The notes: generated by a model from the letters alone, not told the origin. A stretch of DNA of 24,203 nt from an uncultured Clostridia bacterium (GCA_946641795.1 CAMPBZ010000001.1:1-24203); one strand, 5' to 3'; shown: positions 4,621-11,857, numbered from the stretch's first letter. Numbers and translations are program-made.

Positions 4621-5985
4621 ATGAGCGAGTTAAACAGAATTGCCGGCTATGAAGCCGAAAAGCGGGAATTGCAAACATTGATTGAGATTTTTAACAATCG
4701 GGAAAAGTATCGCGAAAAAGGAGCAAGTTTACCAAAAGGAATTATATTTTACGGTAAATCCGGCACAGGAAAAACACTGTTTGCACAGGTGCTTGCCGCA
4801 GAGTGTACGCTGAAAGTGATTAAAGTGGATCTCCCGACAGCCGGCGAGCAGGATGTTTGTCGGTTGATCCGCAAGGCGTTCATCAAAGGCGCACGTTCAC
4901 GCAAGCCCACAATGATCTTTTTGGATGAGTTGGACAAACTTCTCCCAAATCAGCGCGAAGAATATTGCACCGATCAATCCAAGGCGGTGTTGACGCAACT
5001 GCTCACATTGATTGACGGGATGCACACCGTAGATGACATTGTATTTGTAGCGACCTGCAACGATTATGACGATCTACCGGAAAGTCTGACGCGTGCCGGC
5101 CGGTTTGACAAAAAAATTGCCCTGGGTCTTCCCTCTTTTTCTTCTCGTACGGCGATCCTGCGGCTCTATGCAAACGCATCCTCCTGTCAATTTGCGCTTG
5201 CCGCCGAAAACATTGCAAAACTTTGCACCGGCTTTTCCTGTGCGGCTTTGAAAACGCTGATCAACGAATGCGTGTTGCGTTCAGACGAGCACAATTTCAT
5301 CAGCGAAGAGTTAATTCGGGAAAAGGTGGCGGAAATTACCGACGAAGATCTTGTTTGCAAAAAGAGCGACGCAAGCAAAAGCGTGCAGGCAGCCCGCAAC
5401 ATTGGCTCCTTTCTCGTCTCTCGCGAATACAGCAAGAGCGATTACTTGCTCTCGCTGAACGAAAACACCGTTTGCAACGTCTTTCTTGACAGCGTAATTA
5501 CGGGCATTAATGACGAATATGACGATTATGATGACGACGAATACGATGATTATGATGTTGACGATGACGACAAGAAAGACGAAAAGACGAACGACCTGCC
5601 GATTTCCAAAAACGATTATCTTGCCGCCATCACGGCGCTGTTGGGCGGATATGCCGCAGAGGAGCTGTTGTTTCACAAAACGTACAACACACTTGATCAC
5701 TCTATGCGTAGCATCAAATACATCTTCTGCGAAATGGAAGAATGCGGTATGCTGGGGTGGCGGATGACATTCAAGTGCGACCATTCCGATTGTTCTTCTG
5801 ACCTCATGGAGCGCGAAGAGGCGCTTTTTGAGCAAATCGTTACCGAATGTTACGAAGCGGCAAAAGCAACGGTTACGAAGAACGAGCGGCTGATCAAAGA
5901 ATTAATCCCCGTTCTGATCCGGCGTGAAAGCATTGAAAAAGAGGAATGCGAGCAGATCCTTGCCGGACTTGGTGGCGTTGACTGA
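4621..5985 (+). CDS. FtsH-like AAA+ ATPase lacking the protease HExxH motif
   Basis: This 454-aa protein has an FtsH-type layout without the N-terminal membrane anchor. The AAA+ core is intact: Walker A GKSGTGKT (45-52), Walker B MIFLDE (98-103), sensor-1 Asn147 and arginine finger in RAGRFD (158-163). The C-terminal part keeps the M41 framework (ITALLGGYAAEELLF, about 337-351, with an Asp at 359 near the third zinc-ligand position). At the place of HExxH it reads AARNIGSFLV (about 257-266), so zinc proteolysis should be lost. An Asp/Tyr-rich linker (about 297-325) is inserted. A role as unfoldase or remodeller is inferred. ATG 4621 has AAAGGA 10 nt upstream. It looks more AT-rich than its neighbours. 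Confidence 0.8.
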   Translation: MSELNRIAGYEAEKRELQTLIEIFNNREKYREKGASLPKGIIFYGKSGTGKTLFAQVLAAECTLKVIKVDLPTAGEQDVCRLIRKAFIKGARSRKPTMIFLDELDKLLPNQREEYCTDQSKAVLTQLLTLIDGMHTVDDIVFVATCNDYDDLPESLTRAGRFDKKIALGLPSFSSRTAILRLYANASSCQFALAAENIAKLCTGFSCAALKTLINECVLRSDEHNFISEELIREKVAEITDEDLVCKKSDASKSVQAARNIGSFLVSREYSKSDYLLSLNENTVCNVFLDSVITGINDEYDDYDDDEYDDYDVDDDDKKDEKTNDLPISKNDYLAAITALLGGYAAEELLFHKTYNTLDHSMRSIKYIFCEMEECGMLGWRMTFKCDHSDCSSDLMEREEALFEQIVTECYEAAKATVTKNERLIKELIPVLIRRESIEKEECEQILAGLGGVD

Positions 5986-5992
5986 ACGACAA

Positions 5993-6026
5993 AAAGCCCC
6001 TTTGCGCCGCGGCGCAAAGGGGCTTT
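5993..6026 (+). terminator. 17-bp perfect palindromic hairpin
   Basis: Arms of 17 nt (5993-6009 and 6010-6026) are perfectly complementary with no unpaired loop in the fully drawn form. It lies 7 nt after the AAA+ stop codon. It is A-rich on the left and TTT on the right, so a terminator is likely although the U tract is short. Confidence 0.7.
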
Positions 6027-6052
6027 ACAAATTGCGGCGGATATGGTATAAT
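6024..6052 (+). promoter_or_regulatory. promoter of the sigma-like gene, overlapping a terminator
   Basis: TTTACA (6024-6029), 17 bp, TATAAT (6047-6052) with an extended TGG before the -10. The first three bases of the -35 box are the last three bases of the upstream terminator hairpin. Confidence 0.75.
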
Positions 6053-6096
6053 ATAGCGTCGTCAGCTTTGCAAAATCAAGCAGAGGGGGTGTCAAA

Positions 6097-6966
6097 GTGG
6101 AAGCGTTCTTTTATGACCTGCCGGCCGAAACCGCGGCGCTGTGCGAGGAGATCGTAGACTATGCCACGCAGGTCTGGCACCTGCCGATGGAAGAACAGGA
6201 AAATTTTTTGGGGTTTGGAAAAAGCCGCAGCTTTTATCTGTTTTGGATGGCGCGCAAAGAGGATTACAATTATTTCAAGGCGCGGCGCACCTGCTCCTAC
6301 CGGCAAGCCGACGGCTTTGTAGATTGCGAACTGTGCGCCGAAAACCGGGAGCGCATTTTGGAAGCGATCGACGCGATTTGCAAAAGCCGCGAAGAGCGCC
6401 GGAATGCGCCGCGCGTTCGCGCGGAAAAGCCGAATGAGCCCGACCCCTGGCAGGCGGCAACGGCGCGGGCGTGGGAACTCTACCGCCAAAATCCGCCGTC
6501 CGAAATTGCGGCGTTCTTCCGGAATGCAAAAGCCTTCTCCACACTTGCCGACCGGCAGTTGCAGGCCGTGCTCCGCGCGGTCAACGGGAGGAACGCCCGA
6601 AGAGACGCGACAATTTGGAAAAAATATATTCTTACCGACGAGGCCACGCTGGAAAGCATTGGGAACGAATACAATCTTTCCCGCGAGCGGGTGCGGCAGG
6701 TCGTCAAGCGCGCGGACGAAAGGATTGATTATCTCTTTCATCACCACGGCCGGTACGACGGCACCGGCGAGTTTCGCGACCGCGCCGAGCAAATGGCCGC
6801 TCTGCTGGAAAGCGCCGGCGGGGCGCTGCCCTTCTTTTTCAATCTTGCGTTTGCCGCCTGGGGGAGCCGCAAAAAAGAATGGTTCCTTCGCCTTTTGTTT
6901 GGCAAGGAGAACGGTGCCGCGCTCTTCAAGGCCTGCGCCGCGGCGCAAAATCCGGCGGAGCTTTGA
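6097..6966 (+). CDS. protein with sigma-70 region 4-like helix-turn-helix
   Basis: The 289-aa protein starts at GTG 6097, behind GAGGGGGTG. Residues about 180-212 (ATLESIGNEYNLSRERVRQV, then a basic helix) match the region 4.2 helix-turn-helix of sigma-70 factors, which binds the -35 element. No recognisable region 2 is present. The N-terminal 110 residues are aromatic and charged with a CxxC (77-80), and the C-terminal 70 residues are alanine-rich helices. It could be a sigma-like accessory factor or a stand-alone DNA-binding protein. Its own promoter and terminator make it monocistronic. The DNA-binding call is good; the biological role is unknown. Confidence 0.65.
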   Translation: MEAFFYDLPAETAALCEEIVDYATQVWHLPMEEQENFLGFGKSRSFYLFWMARKEDYNYFKARRTCSYRQADGFVDCELCAENRERILEAIDAICKSREERRNAPRVRAEKPNEPDPWQAATARAWELYRQNPPSEIAAFFRNAKAFSTLADRQLQAVLRAVNGRNARRDATIWKKYILTDEATLESIGNEYNLSRERVRQVVKRADERIDYLFHHHGRYDGTGEFRDRAEQMAALLESAGGALPFFFNLAFAAWGSRKKEWFLRLLFGKENGAALFKACAAAQNPAEL

Positions 6967-6970
6967 ACCA

Positions 6971-7010
6971 ACCGGGGGCGATTGGAAAAATCGCCTCCGG
7001 TTTGCATTTT
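6971..7010 (+). terminator. intrinsic terminator of the sigma-like gene
   Basis: ACCGGGGGCGATT (6971-6983) pairs with the complementary arm ending at about 7001, with one G:U pair, followed by a discontinuous T tract (TTTGCATTTT). Confidence 0.65.
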
Positions 7011-7014
7011 CATC

Positions 7015-7043
7015 TTGCAAAACGCCCCCAAAAACGGTATAAT
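7015..7043 (+). promoter_or_regulatory. promoter of the flavoprotein gene
   Basis: TTGCAA (7015-7020), a 17-bp spacer, TATAAT (7038-7043), 32 nt upstream of the start codon. Confidence 0.75.
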
Positions 7044-7075
7044 AAAGAAAAAGCGAAAAAGGAAGCAAGCGGAAA

Positions 7076-8230
7076 ATGAAACATAGCGTAGATACTGTAA
7101 TCATCGGCGGCGGGCCGGCCGGCATCAGCTGCGCGACCCTGCTGCAAAAAAACGGCGTATCGAATTTGGTCATTGAGAAAAAGACCTTCCCGCGAAAAAA
7201 GCTTTGCGCCGGCCTGGTGACCCAAAAAACCTTCCGGCTGTTGGTGGAGGAGCTCGGCTTTTCCGCCGAGGAACTGGCGCCGGTCTTTTGTGACGAAAGC
7301 TCGACTTTGGAGCTTTACAGCGGCGACTTGCTCTTGACGCGCTCGGAGCTTTCCACCCCCTTCCGCCTGACGCGGAGAGAGCTGCTGGATACCTTCCTGG
7401 CCCGGCAGTATCAGCTCCGCGGCGGCGTCCTTTTGGAAAACACGACCCTCAACGGGAGCGATCTTTCGGCAAACATACTGACCCTATCGAACGGGGACAC
7501 GGTCGAGTTCCGCCATTTGGTGGTTGCCGACGGCGCTTTGAGCGAGACGCGCAGCCTGCTGGGCTATCCCTTCCCAACGCTCGGCTTTTGCATGGAAACG
7601 CACGTGCCGAAGGAAAAACTGCCGCAGGGCACCGCCGTGCAGGTTCGCTTCGGCGTGATCCCCAAAGGGTACGCCTGGGTGTTCCCTTCCGGCAACGATT
7701 TTTGCGTGGGAATGGGCGGCGTTTGGCAAAAAGGGATTGACCACAAGCGGCTGATGAACGAGTTTCTTGCCTCGCTCGGCCTGGAAAACCCGGAGGAATA
7801 TCCGGCAAAAGGCGCCTTCCTGCCCTACGGGGAAACGAAAAAACAGTCCGGCGGCTCCGAGCACATCCTGCTGATCGGCGACGCGGGCGGCTTTGCCGAC
7901 CCGATCTCCGGGGAGGGGCTGTATTTTGCCCTGGCGACCGGCAAGGCGGCGGCCGACGCCATTTTGCACGCGCCCGAACATGCCCGGACGGAATTTGACA
8001 AGCTGACGGCGCCCGAACGAAAGATCATCCGGCAGGGCACGCGGCTCCAAAAGCTCCTTTACAGCGCCGCCGTGCAAAAACTGTTCCGCAAAAAGGTGCT
8101 CGGTAAAAACGCCTTTGTCGGGTTTTACTGCGAAAATCTGGTTTCGGAGTACAACTACCCCTACGGCGACCTGCTTCGCCTTTACCGGGACTACAAAAAA
8201 GGAAAGAAAAAAACAAAAGAAACCAAATAA
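7076..8230 (+). CDS. geranylgeranyl reductase family FAD-dependent oxidoreductase
   Basis: The 384-aa protein is predicted to use FAD, possibly to reduce double bonds of a prenyl chain or similar lipid. The N terminus is a Rossmann dinucleotide fold: TVIIGGGPAG (8-17) and an acidic residue ending the second strand (E34). The family segment FRLTRRELLDTFLA (about 96-110), YAWVFPSG (about 200) and the second FAD motif GDAGGFADPISGEG (about 268-281) follow in the usual order, and the length is typical. A lysine-rich tail closes the protein. The substrate cannot be read from the sequence. The gene stands alone between its own promoter and terminator. Confidence 0.85.
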   Translation: MKHSVDTVIIGGGPAGISCATLLQKNGVSNLVIEKKTFPRKKLCAGLVTQKTFRLLVEELGFSAEELAPVFCDESSTLELYSGDLLLTRSELSTPFRLTRRELLDTFLARQYQLRGGVLLENTTLNGSDLSANILTLSNGDTVEFRHLVVADGALSETRSLLGYPFPTLGFCMETHVPKEKLPQGTAVQVRFGVIPKGYAWVFPSGNDFCVGMGGVWQKGIDHKRLMNEFLASLGLENPEEYPAKGAFLPYGETKKQSGGSEHILLIGDAGGFADPISGEGLYFALATGKAAADAILHAPEHARTEFDKLTAPERKIIRQGTRLQKLLYSAAVQKLFRKKVLGKNAFVGFYCENLVSEYNYPYGDLLRLYRDYKKGKKKTKETK

Positions 8231-8261
8231 CCGCCAAGCCGGCAAGGCCGGTAAAAAAAGT

Positions 8262-8294
8262 CCCCGCCGTTGCGTTTGCAACGGCGGGGGTTTT
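8262..8294. terminator. bidirectional terminator between convergent genes
   Basis: CCCCGCCGTTGC (8262-8273), loop GTTTG/GTTT, GCAACGGCGGGG (8278-8289), followed by GTTTT on the plus strand and preceded by a run of A. It therefore ends both the flavoprotein mRNA and the convergent lipoprotein operon. Confidence 0.9.
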
Positions 8295-8307
8295 GATTGA
8301 TGTTGGT

Positions 8308-10074
8308 TTATTGTGCGTTCTTGGCCGTTTTGTAAGGAACAAACGAGTTCCCTGCGGCGTTGACTTTCAATTCGTAGGAAACATCAAAATCGGCGGCGGC
8401 CTGCGTGCCGAAATCTCTGGAACCCGAAAGCGCGGTGGTAAACGTACCGTTCGCCTGAACGGCAATGGAGGAGAGTTTCCCATCCTTGACTTCCACGGTC
8501 AGCAGAATTTTATCTGCTTTGACCGAATTTGCGGCGAACGCGCCGAACACGGTGGGGTCAACCGTTGCTTTTCCCAGCGGGTCAAGGTCAAGCTGCGCGT
8601 TGAGGTAGTTCAAAATCTTTTGCGCGTCGGCTTTTGCAATGCCGATGGTGTAGGTAACGGTGCCGTCCTTCGTAATCTTTTCTACAAAGGTGTAGTTCTC
8701 CAAAGCGGCAAACAGATCAAACAAATAGTAGGCATCGGTGCGGTTTGCGGTGTAGGGCGTGACCTCGGTAACCGTATCTTTGAGGAGTTTCTTTTCAATG
8801 TTGTAAACGGTTCCGTTTTCCAGGCGGGTGCGCTTGATATGAACGTCCGCAATGCCGCCGGCTTTATACAAATCGGCATTTTTGTAGTCGCTGCCAATTT
8901 CAATGTCGTTGTGGAAATAAACGGTACCGTCAATCGTTTTGCGCTGTGCCGAGCCCTTGAAGGTGGAGTTGATCTCGTTTTTGCCGGCAAAATCAACGCC
9001 GGTTTTGACGACGAAATCGTAGCCCGAAGCGGTTTGCGTCTCGTAAGCGGAAACAGCGTTGCTGACCTCGGTTTTTGCCGATGCGATCTGCGCCGGCGTC
9101 AGCAAAAGGTTGGCGAACACGCGCGGGGTGATGGTTTTTGCCACGCCTACGTTTTTGAAGTTGAGCGAATAGATCAGCGTAAACTGCACGGTGGTGACCG
9201 AAATTTGCATTTCGTAACGGTAGGAAAGCACCTCGCCGTTTTCAAACGTGACGTACATTCCCGTATTGACGTTGTTCTCGGGAACTTCGCCAATCAGTTT
9301 TTGAACGGTGGCGTTGTTGAGGAGCTTGCTTGCAAGGGCAATTCCTGCCGACGCGTTAAAGGAGGTTTTCAGCTTGTATTCGTTTGCCTTGTTGGTTTTT
9401 TCAATGGATTTGAGCTGCGAGGCGTCGTACTCAAACAGCGCCTTTGCAAACGAGGAGGCGTCAAACCGGTAGGAGGCGTCCACTTCCTCCGCTTCGTAGT
9501 TCATCAGCCGCTCGTTTTCGTCCAGCGAGATCTTTTGCAGCTGGTTGCCGCGCCGGATCTGATAGCCGGTGCCGTCATAGAACAACAGCCCGGAGTTGGT
9601 ATGTGCGTCGTAGAAAGAAACATCGCCGGTGGTGGAATATTTTGCGTTTCCTTCGGTTCTCCCGGAGGCGGAAACGGCACTGTACGAAACCGTTGCGGTG
9701 GTGGTATAGTCATATTCGTAGCCGGAAACCGACTGGCCGATGGTCTTCTCGCGCGCGCTTTCAAACGCGTTCTGGAAGGTGTAGAAACGCGCGTAAAGCG
9801 AGGTGTTTGCGTTTACGGTAATGGGGAAGGTCGCCTGCGTGGTAAAGGAAGCGTCAAGATACCAGCCGCCGAAAATGTGGTTTTCTTTTTGCGGGTCGGC
9901 AGGCTGTTGCAGTACCGTGCCTTTTTCCACCGTTTGGCTGCTCATTCCGGCGTTTTGATAGGACACGGTATAGGTTTCTGTTGCGGTTTCGCTTGAAGGG
10001 TCGGAAGATGTATTACAAGAAACAAACGAGAACAGCAACAGCAGGGCAAGTACAAAAATCAATCCTTTTTTCAT
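8308..10074 (-). CDS. surface lipoprotein with InlB B-repeat
   Basis: The 588-aa protein is exported and lipid-anchored: MKK, a 15-residue hydrophobic core and lipobox FVSC with Cys20. Residues about 34-101 form one Listeria-Bacteroides (InlB B) repeat, with the diagnostic GGWYLD segment (after IF) and closing YARF, a beta-grasp module of surface proteins. The remaining 480 residues are beta-rich with many Thr/Ser/Tyr and no recognised domain. The start at 10074 is preceded by AAAAGGAGA; the frame is open further upstream but would run into the preceding gene. It is the second gene of an operon, 13 nt after the zinc-ribbon membrane protein. A role in surface interaction or polymer binding is inference. 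Confidence 0.8.
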   Translation of the reverse strand: MKKGLIFVLALLLLFSFVSCNTSSDPSSETATETYTVSYQNAGMSSQTVEKGTVLQQPADPQKENHIFGGWYLDASFTTQATFPITVNANTSLYARFYTFQNAFESAREKTIGQSVSGYEYDYTTTATVSYSAVSASGRTEGNAKYSTTGDVSFYDAHTNSGLLFYDGTGYQIRRGNQLQKISLDENERLMNYEAEEVDASYRFDASSFAKALFEYDASQLKSIEKTNKANEYKLKTSFNASAGIALASKLLNNATVQKLIGEVPENNVNTGMYVTFENGEVLSYRYEMQISVTTVQFTLIYSLNFKNVGVAKTITPRVFANLLLTPAQIASAKTEVSNAVSAYETQTASGYDFVVKTGVDFAGKNEINSTFKGSAQRKTIDGTVYFHNDIEIGSDYKNADLYKAGGIADVHIKRTRLENGTVYNIEKKLLKDTVTEVTPYTANRTDAYYLFDLFAALENYTFVEKITKDGTVTYTIGIAKADAQKILNYLNAQLDLDPLGKATVDPTVFGAFAANSVKADKILLTVEVKDGKLSSIAVQANGTFTTALSGSRDFGTQAAADFDVSYELKVNAAGNSFVPYKTAKNAQ

Positions 10075-10087
10075 AAAAAATCTCCTT

Positions 10088-10711
10088 TTAGTTATCATCA
10101 TCGGGGTGTTTGATGCTTTTGACAAGGGCAAACGGATAAACGAAAACCGAAACCACAAGCCCTACGGCAACGGCAAGCAGGAGCAGTGCAATGGAAATCA
10201 GAATGCTCAACACAAGCAAGCCCAGTTTAACGGTTAAAAACCAGACAATGCCATCCAGGCTCAACCCGAAGATAACGCCCGGCATACGAATACTGCGACT
10301 TGCAATTCCAACGATCAGGTCGCCCACAAAGTTGTTTGAAAGCAACAGGCAGGAAATTAACGTAAAGGTGAGAATAGGGGTCACGACCCCTACGGCGATC
10401 AGCGAAGGGGTTTTGAAAATGCCCGTAGCAATCATAATTGCAAGAACCACCGCCGCGCCGAGGCCGCCGAGAATATAGGACCACATCCTGCGCTTTGCGG
10501 CGGTAGCGGCCGCCTGCCGCGCGTTTTCTTCCTTCATTTTTGCCTCGCATTGCGCGCAATGATAATACTGGCGAGAGCTGCGGAGGTTGTAATGATGAAT
10601 GACCAGATCCTCTTTTCTGTAAATGGGGTTTTTGCATCTTTCGCAAATGCCAAGCGGCGGTGTTTGCGGAGTTTGGGGGGCGGCTTGCGTTTGATTTTCT
10701 TCGTTTGCCAT
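10088..10711 (-). CDS. membrane protein with N-terminal zinc-ribbon
   Basis: In this 207-aa protein, residues 23-55 hold CxxC (23, 26) and CxxC (52, 55) with nearby histidines, consistent with a zinc-ribbon facing the cytoplasm. A helical basic linker follows, then four or five hydrophobic segments (about 78-97, 103-122, 125-140, 147-170 and 172-195) and a short charged tail. No enzymatic motif is visible. The start at 10711 has GAGAGG upstream. It is the first gene of an operon with the InlB-repeat lipoprotein, so the two may form a membrane/surface pair. Confidence 0.65.
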   Translation of the reverse strand: MANEENQTQAAPQTPQTPPLGICERCKNPIYRKEDLVIHHYNLRSSRQYYHCAQCEAKMKEENARQAAATAAKRRMWSYILGGLGAAVVLAIMIATGIFKTPSLIAVGVVTPILTFTLISCLLLSNNFVGDLIVGIASRSIRMPGVIFGLSLDGIVWFLTVKLGLLVLSILISIALLLLAVAVGLVVSVFVYPFALVKSIKHPDDDN

Positions 10712-10761
10712 TGTAAAAACCTCTCTTTTTCCTTTCAATTTGCCGTCAGCCGGCATATCTT

Positions 10762-10790
10762 ATTTTATCCTACTTTATAAGATTTGTCAA
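10762..10790 (-). promoter_or_regulatory. promoter of the zinc-ribbon/lipoprotein operon
   Basis: TTGACA (10785-10790), a 17-bp spacer, TAAAAT (10762-10767) on the minus strand, about 50 nt before the start codon. Confidence 0.75.
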
Positions 10791-10810
10791 TATTAAATCG
10801 CATATTTGAT

Positions 10811-10816
10811 TATAAT
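10811..10816 (+). promoter_or_regulatory. -10 box of the small RHH gene
   Basis: Perfect TATAAT 34 nt before the start codon. No good -35 hexamer is found at 16-18 bp (CAATAT at 17), so the promoter may depend on upstream contacts or be weak. It is back-to-back with the divergent operon promoter. Confidence 0.5.
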
Positions 10817-10849
10817 AGTAGAAAAAGGAAAGGTTTTTAAGGTGATGCG

Positions 10850-11005
10850 ATGAAGCCGCTGAAAGAAAAAATCAGTATCACGATCGATGGCGACATTTTG
10901 GAGAAAATCAGAGTTTTGGCGGAGGACGACGACCGCTCCCTTTCCCAGTTTATCAACCTTATTCTGAAAGAGTATTTGAAGCAAACGCAGACCGCCGGAA
11001 AATAA
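10850..11005 (+). CDS. 51-aa ribbon-helix-helix protein (CopG/Arc type)
   Basis: The product begins MKPLKEKISITIDGDILEKI and ends in EYLKQTQTAGK. A short beta strand (KISITID) is followed by two helices with the SLSQFINLILKEYL pattern, the classic dimeric RHH fold that inserts its strand into the DNA major groove. AAGGTGAT lies upstream of ATG 10850. It is divergent from the zinc-ribbon/lipoprotein operon, with promoter regions only about 20 bp apart, so it may regulate that operon or itself; this is inference. There is no toxin partner downstream, because a strong terminator follows. Confidence 0.75.
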   Translation: MKPLKEKISITIDGDILEKIRVLAEDDDRSLSQFINLILKEYLKQTQTAGK

Positions 11006-11037
11006 AAGCACCGGCCGGCAATGCCGGCATTTTGCGC

Positions 11038-11070
11038 AAAAAAGAGGCGATTTTCAATCGCCTCTTTTTT
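11038..11070. terminator. bidirectional terminator
   Basis: A six-A run plus GAGGCGATT (11038-11052), loop TTC, then AATCGCCTC plus a six-T run (11056-11070). It has a perfect 15-bp stem and ends the RHH mRNA on the plus strand and the XRE operon on the minus strand. It touches the stop codon of the downstream XRE gene. Confidence 0.9.
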
Positions 11071-11291
11071 TATTTTGCCGCAGTTCCCTGCGGGTCGTTG
11101 GTCAAGCCCGCAAGAAAATCCAGCGATACGTGATACAGCTTTGCCAATGCAATGGCAATGTCAAACGGAACTTCCCGCTGGCCGCTTTCATAACGTTGGT
11201 AAGTGGTTTTATATAATCCTACCAATTCGGCGGCGCGGGCTTGCGATAAATCGTGATCCTCGCGCAAATCGCGAATTCGTGTGTACATCAT
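11070..11291 (-). CDS. XRE-family HTH regulator, second copy of a tandem pair
   Basis: This is a 73-aa Cro/C1-type helix-turn-helix protein. Five helices are discernible, with the HTH around residues 14-36 (LSQARAAELVGLYKTTYQRYE) and the common LAKLYHVSLDFLAGLT end. Two consecutive ATG codons (11291, 11288) are possible starts. The GGAGG site lies within the last codons of the upstream gene, whose stop is 7 nt before this start. Its C-terminal half is identical at DNA level to that of the upstream paralogue, while the recognition-helix half differs, so the two may bind different operators or form heterodimers. Confidence 0.85.
   Translation of the reverse strand: MMYTRIRDLREDHDLSQARAAELVGLYKTTYQRYESGQREVPFDIAIALAKLYHVSLDFLAGLTNDPQGTAAK
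11089..11197. repeat. 109-nt identical segment, copy 1
   Basis: Identical to 11312-11420 at every base, in direct orientation with a 223-bp offset. It codes for the C-terminal half of both XRE proteins. Confidence 0.93.
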
Positions 11292-11298
11292 AATACAA

Positions 11299-11514
11299 TC
11301 ATACCCCTCCGTGCGGGTCGTTGGTCAAGCCCGCAAGAAAATCCAGCGATACGTGATACAGCTTTGCCAATGCAATGGCAATGTCAAACGGAACTTCCCG
11401 CTGGCCGCTTTCATAACGTTTATATGTGGTGGTATGAAGCCCAATCAATTCTGCGGTTCGTGCCTGCGTCAAATCATTGTCTTCGCGTAAGTCGCGGATC
11501 CTTGCATACTTCAT
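11299..11514 (-). CDS. XRE-family HTH regulator, first copy of a tandem pair
   Basis: A 71-aa Cro/C1-type regulator, first gene of the tandem pair, starting at 11514 behind GAGGTGA. Its HTH region (LTQARTAELIGLHTTTYKRYE) differs from the paralogue at several recognition-helix positions, while residues from RYESGQREVPFD onwards are the same. The promoter region shared with the divergent plus-strand gene carries two CACCRTTYGGTG palindromes, the type of operator expected for a dimeric XRE protein, so autoregulation and repression of the divergent gene are likely. Confidence 0.85.
   Translation of the reverse strand: MKYARIRDLREDNDLTQARTAELIGLHTTTYKRYESGQREVPFDIAIALAKLYHVSLDFLAGLTNDPHGGV
11312..11420. 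repeat. 109-nt identical segment, copy 2
   Basis: Second copy of the 11089-11197 segment. Absolute identity inside otherwise diverged genes points to recent gene conversion or partial duplication. Confidence 0.93.
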
Positions 11515-11548
11515 CCTTCATCACCTCGGAATTATTCTATCCAGAAAA

Positions 11549-11582
11549 CACCATTTGGTGTTGAAGGCGGCACCGTTCGGTG
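11549..11582. promoter_or_regulatory. two palindromic operators 22 bp apart
   Basis: CACCATTTGGTG (11549-11560) and CACCGTTCGGTG (11571-11582) are perfect palindromes of the consensus CACCRTTYGGTG. Their centres are 22 bp apart, two helical turns, which favours cooperative binding. The second lies between the -35 and -10 boxes of the plus-strand promoter, and the first lies next to the start region of the XRE operon. Confidence 0.8.
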
Positions 11583-11589
11583 CTACAAT
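11561..11589 (+). promoter_or_regulatory. promoter of the frameshifted small gene
   Basis: TTGAAG (11561-11566), a 17-bp spacer, TACAAT (11584-11589). The spacer contains the second CACCRTTYGGTG palindrome, so a bound XRE dimer would block polymerase. Confidence 0.7.
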
Positions 11590-11622
11590 AAAGGAAAGAA
11601 TATATGGAAGAGGTGACAAAAA

Positions 11623-11857
11623 ATGGAAGAAGAAAAGAAATCAACCGATTGGAAAAAATCGGCGCCGGTTTTTGATATTTCGGACCCCCTGGAAAACGAT
11701 GGAACTGACAATGCGGCTGGAAGACTGGAAAAAAGCCAACGAACGGCTTTCCGCCATTTCGGCGCAGAACACCGAGGCACTGATGGAGGCTTTTCGCCTG
11801 GGGTTTCTTGCCGGCGTTCATTTTACGCAGGACGCATTTGAAAAAGAGCGTCATTGA
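11623..11857 (+). pseudogene. small helical protein interrupted by a +1 frameshift
   Basis: ATG 11623 has a good site (GAGGTG) and encodes MEEEKKSTDWKKSAPVFDIS in one frame. From about 11685 the coding-like sequence continues in the next frame, where it contains MELTMRLEDWKKANERLSA and ends ...FEKERH at the TGA 11855-11857, just before a terminator. Skipping one C of the five-C run at 11685-11689 would join them into a single 77-aa acidic helical protein. An ATG at 11699 could start the second part alone but has no ribosome binding site. Possible explanations are a true pseudogene, programmed slippage or a sequencing error. It is divergent from the XRE pair and likely their target. Function unknown. 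Confidence 0.6.

Noticed and set aside
4373..4624. 83-codon ORF before the AAA+ gene
   Set aside because: It has a poor ribosome site, no recognisable domain and an irregular composition, and it includes a terminator-like hairpin.
6076..7173. 365-aa minus-strand ORF
   Set aside because: It overlaps the sigma-like gene antisense and crosses two terminators and promoters of plus-strand genes.
8293..9996. 567-aa plus-strand ORF
   Set aside because: It is the antisense shadow of the InlB-repeat lipoprotein, whose signal peptide, lipobox and ribosome site show the real strand.
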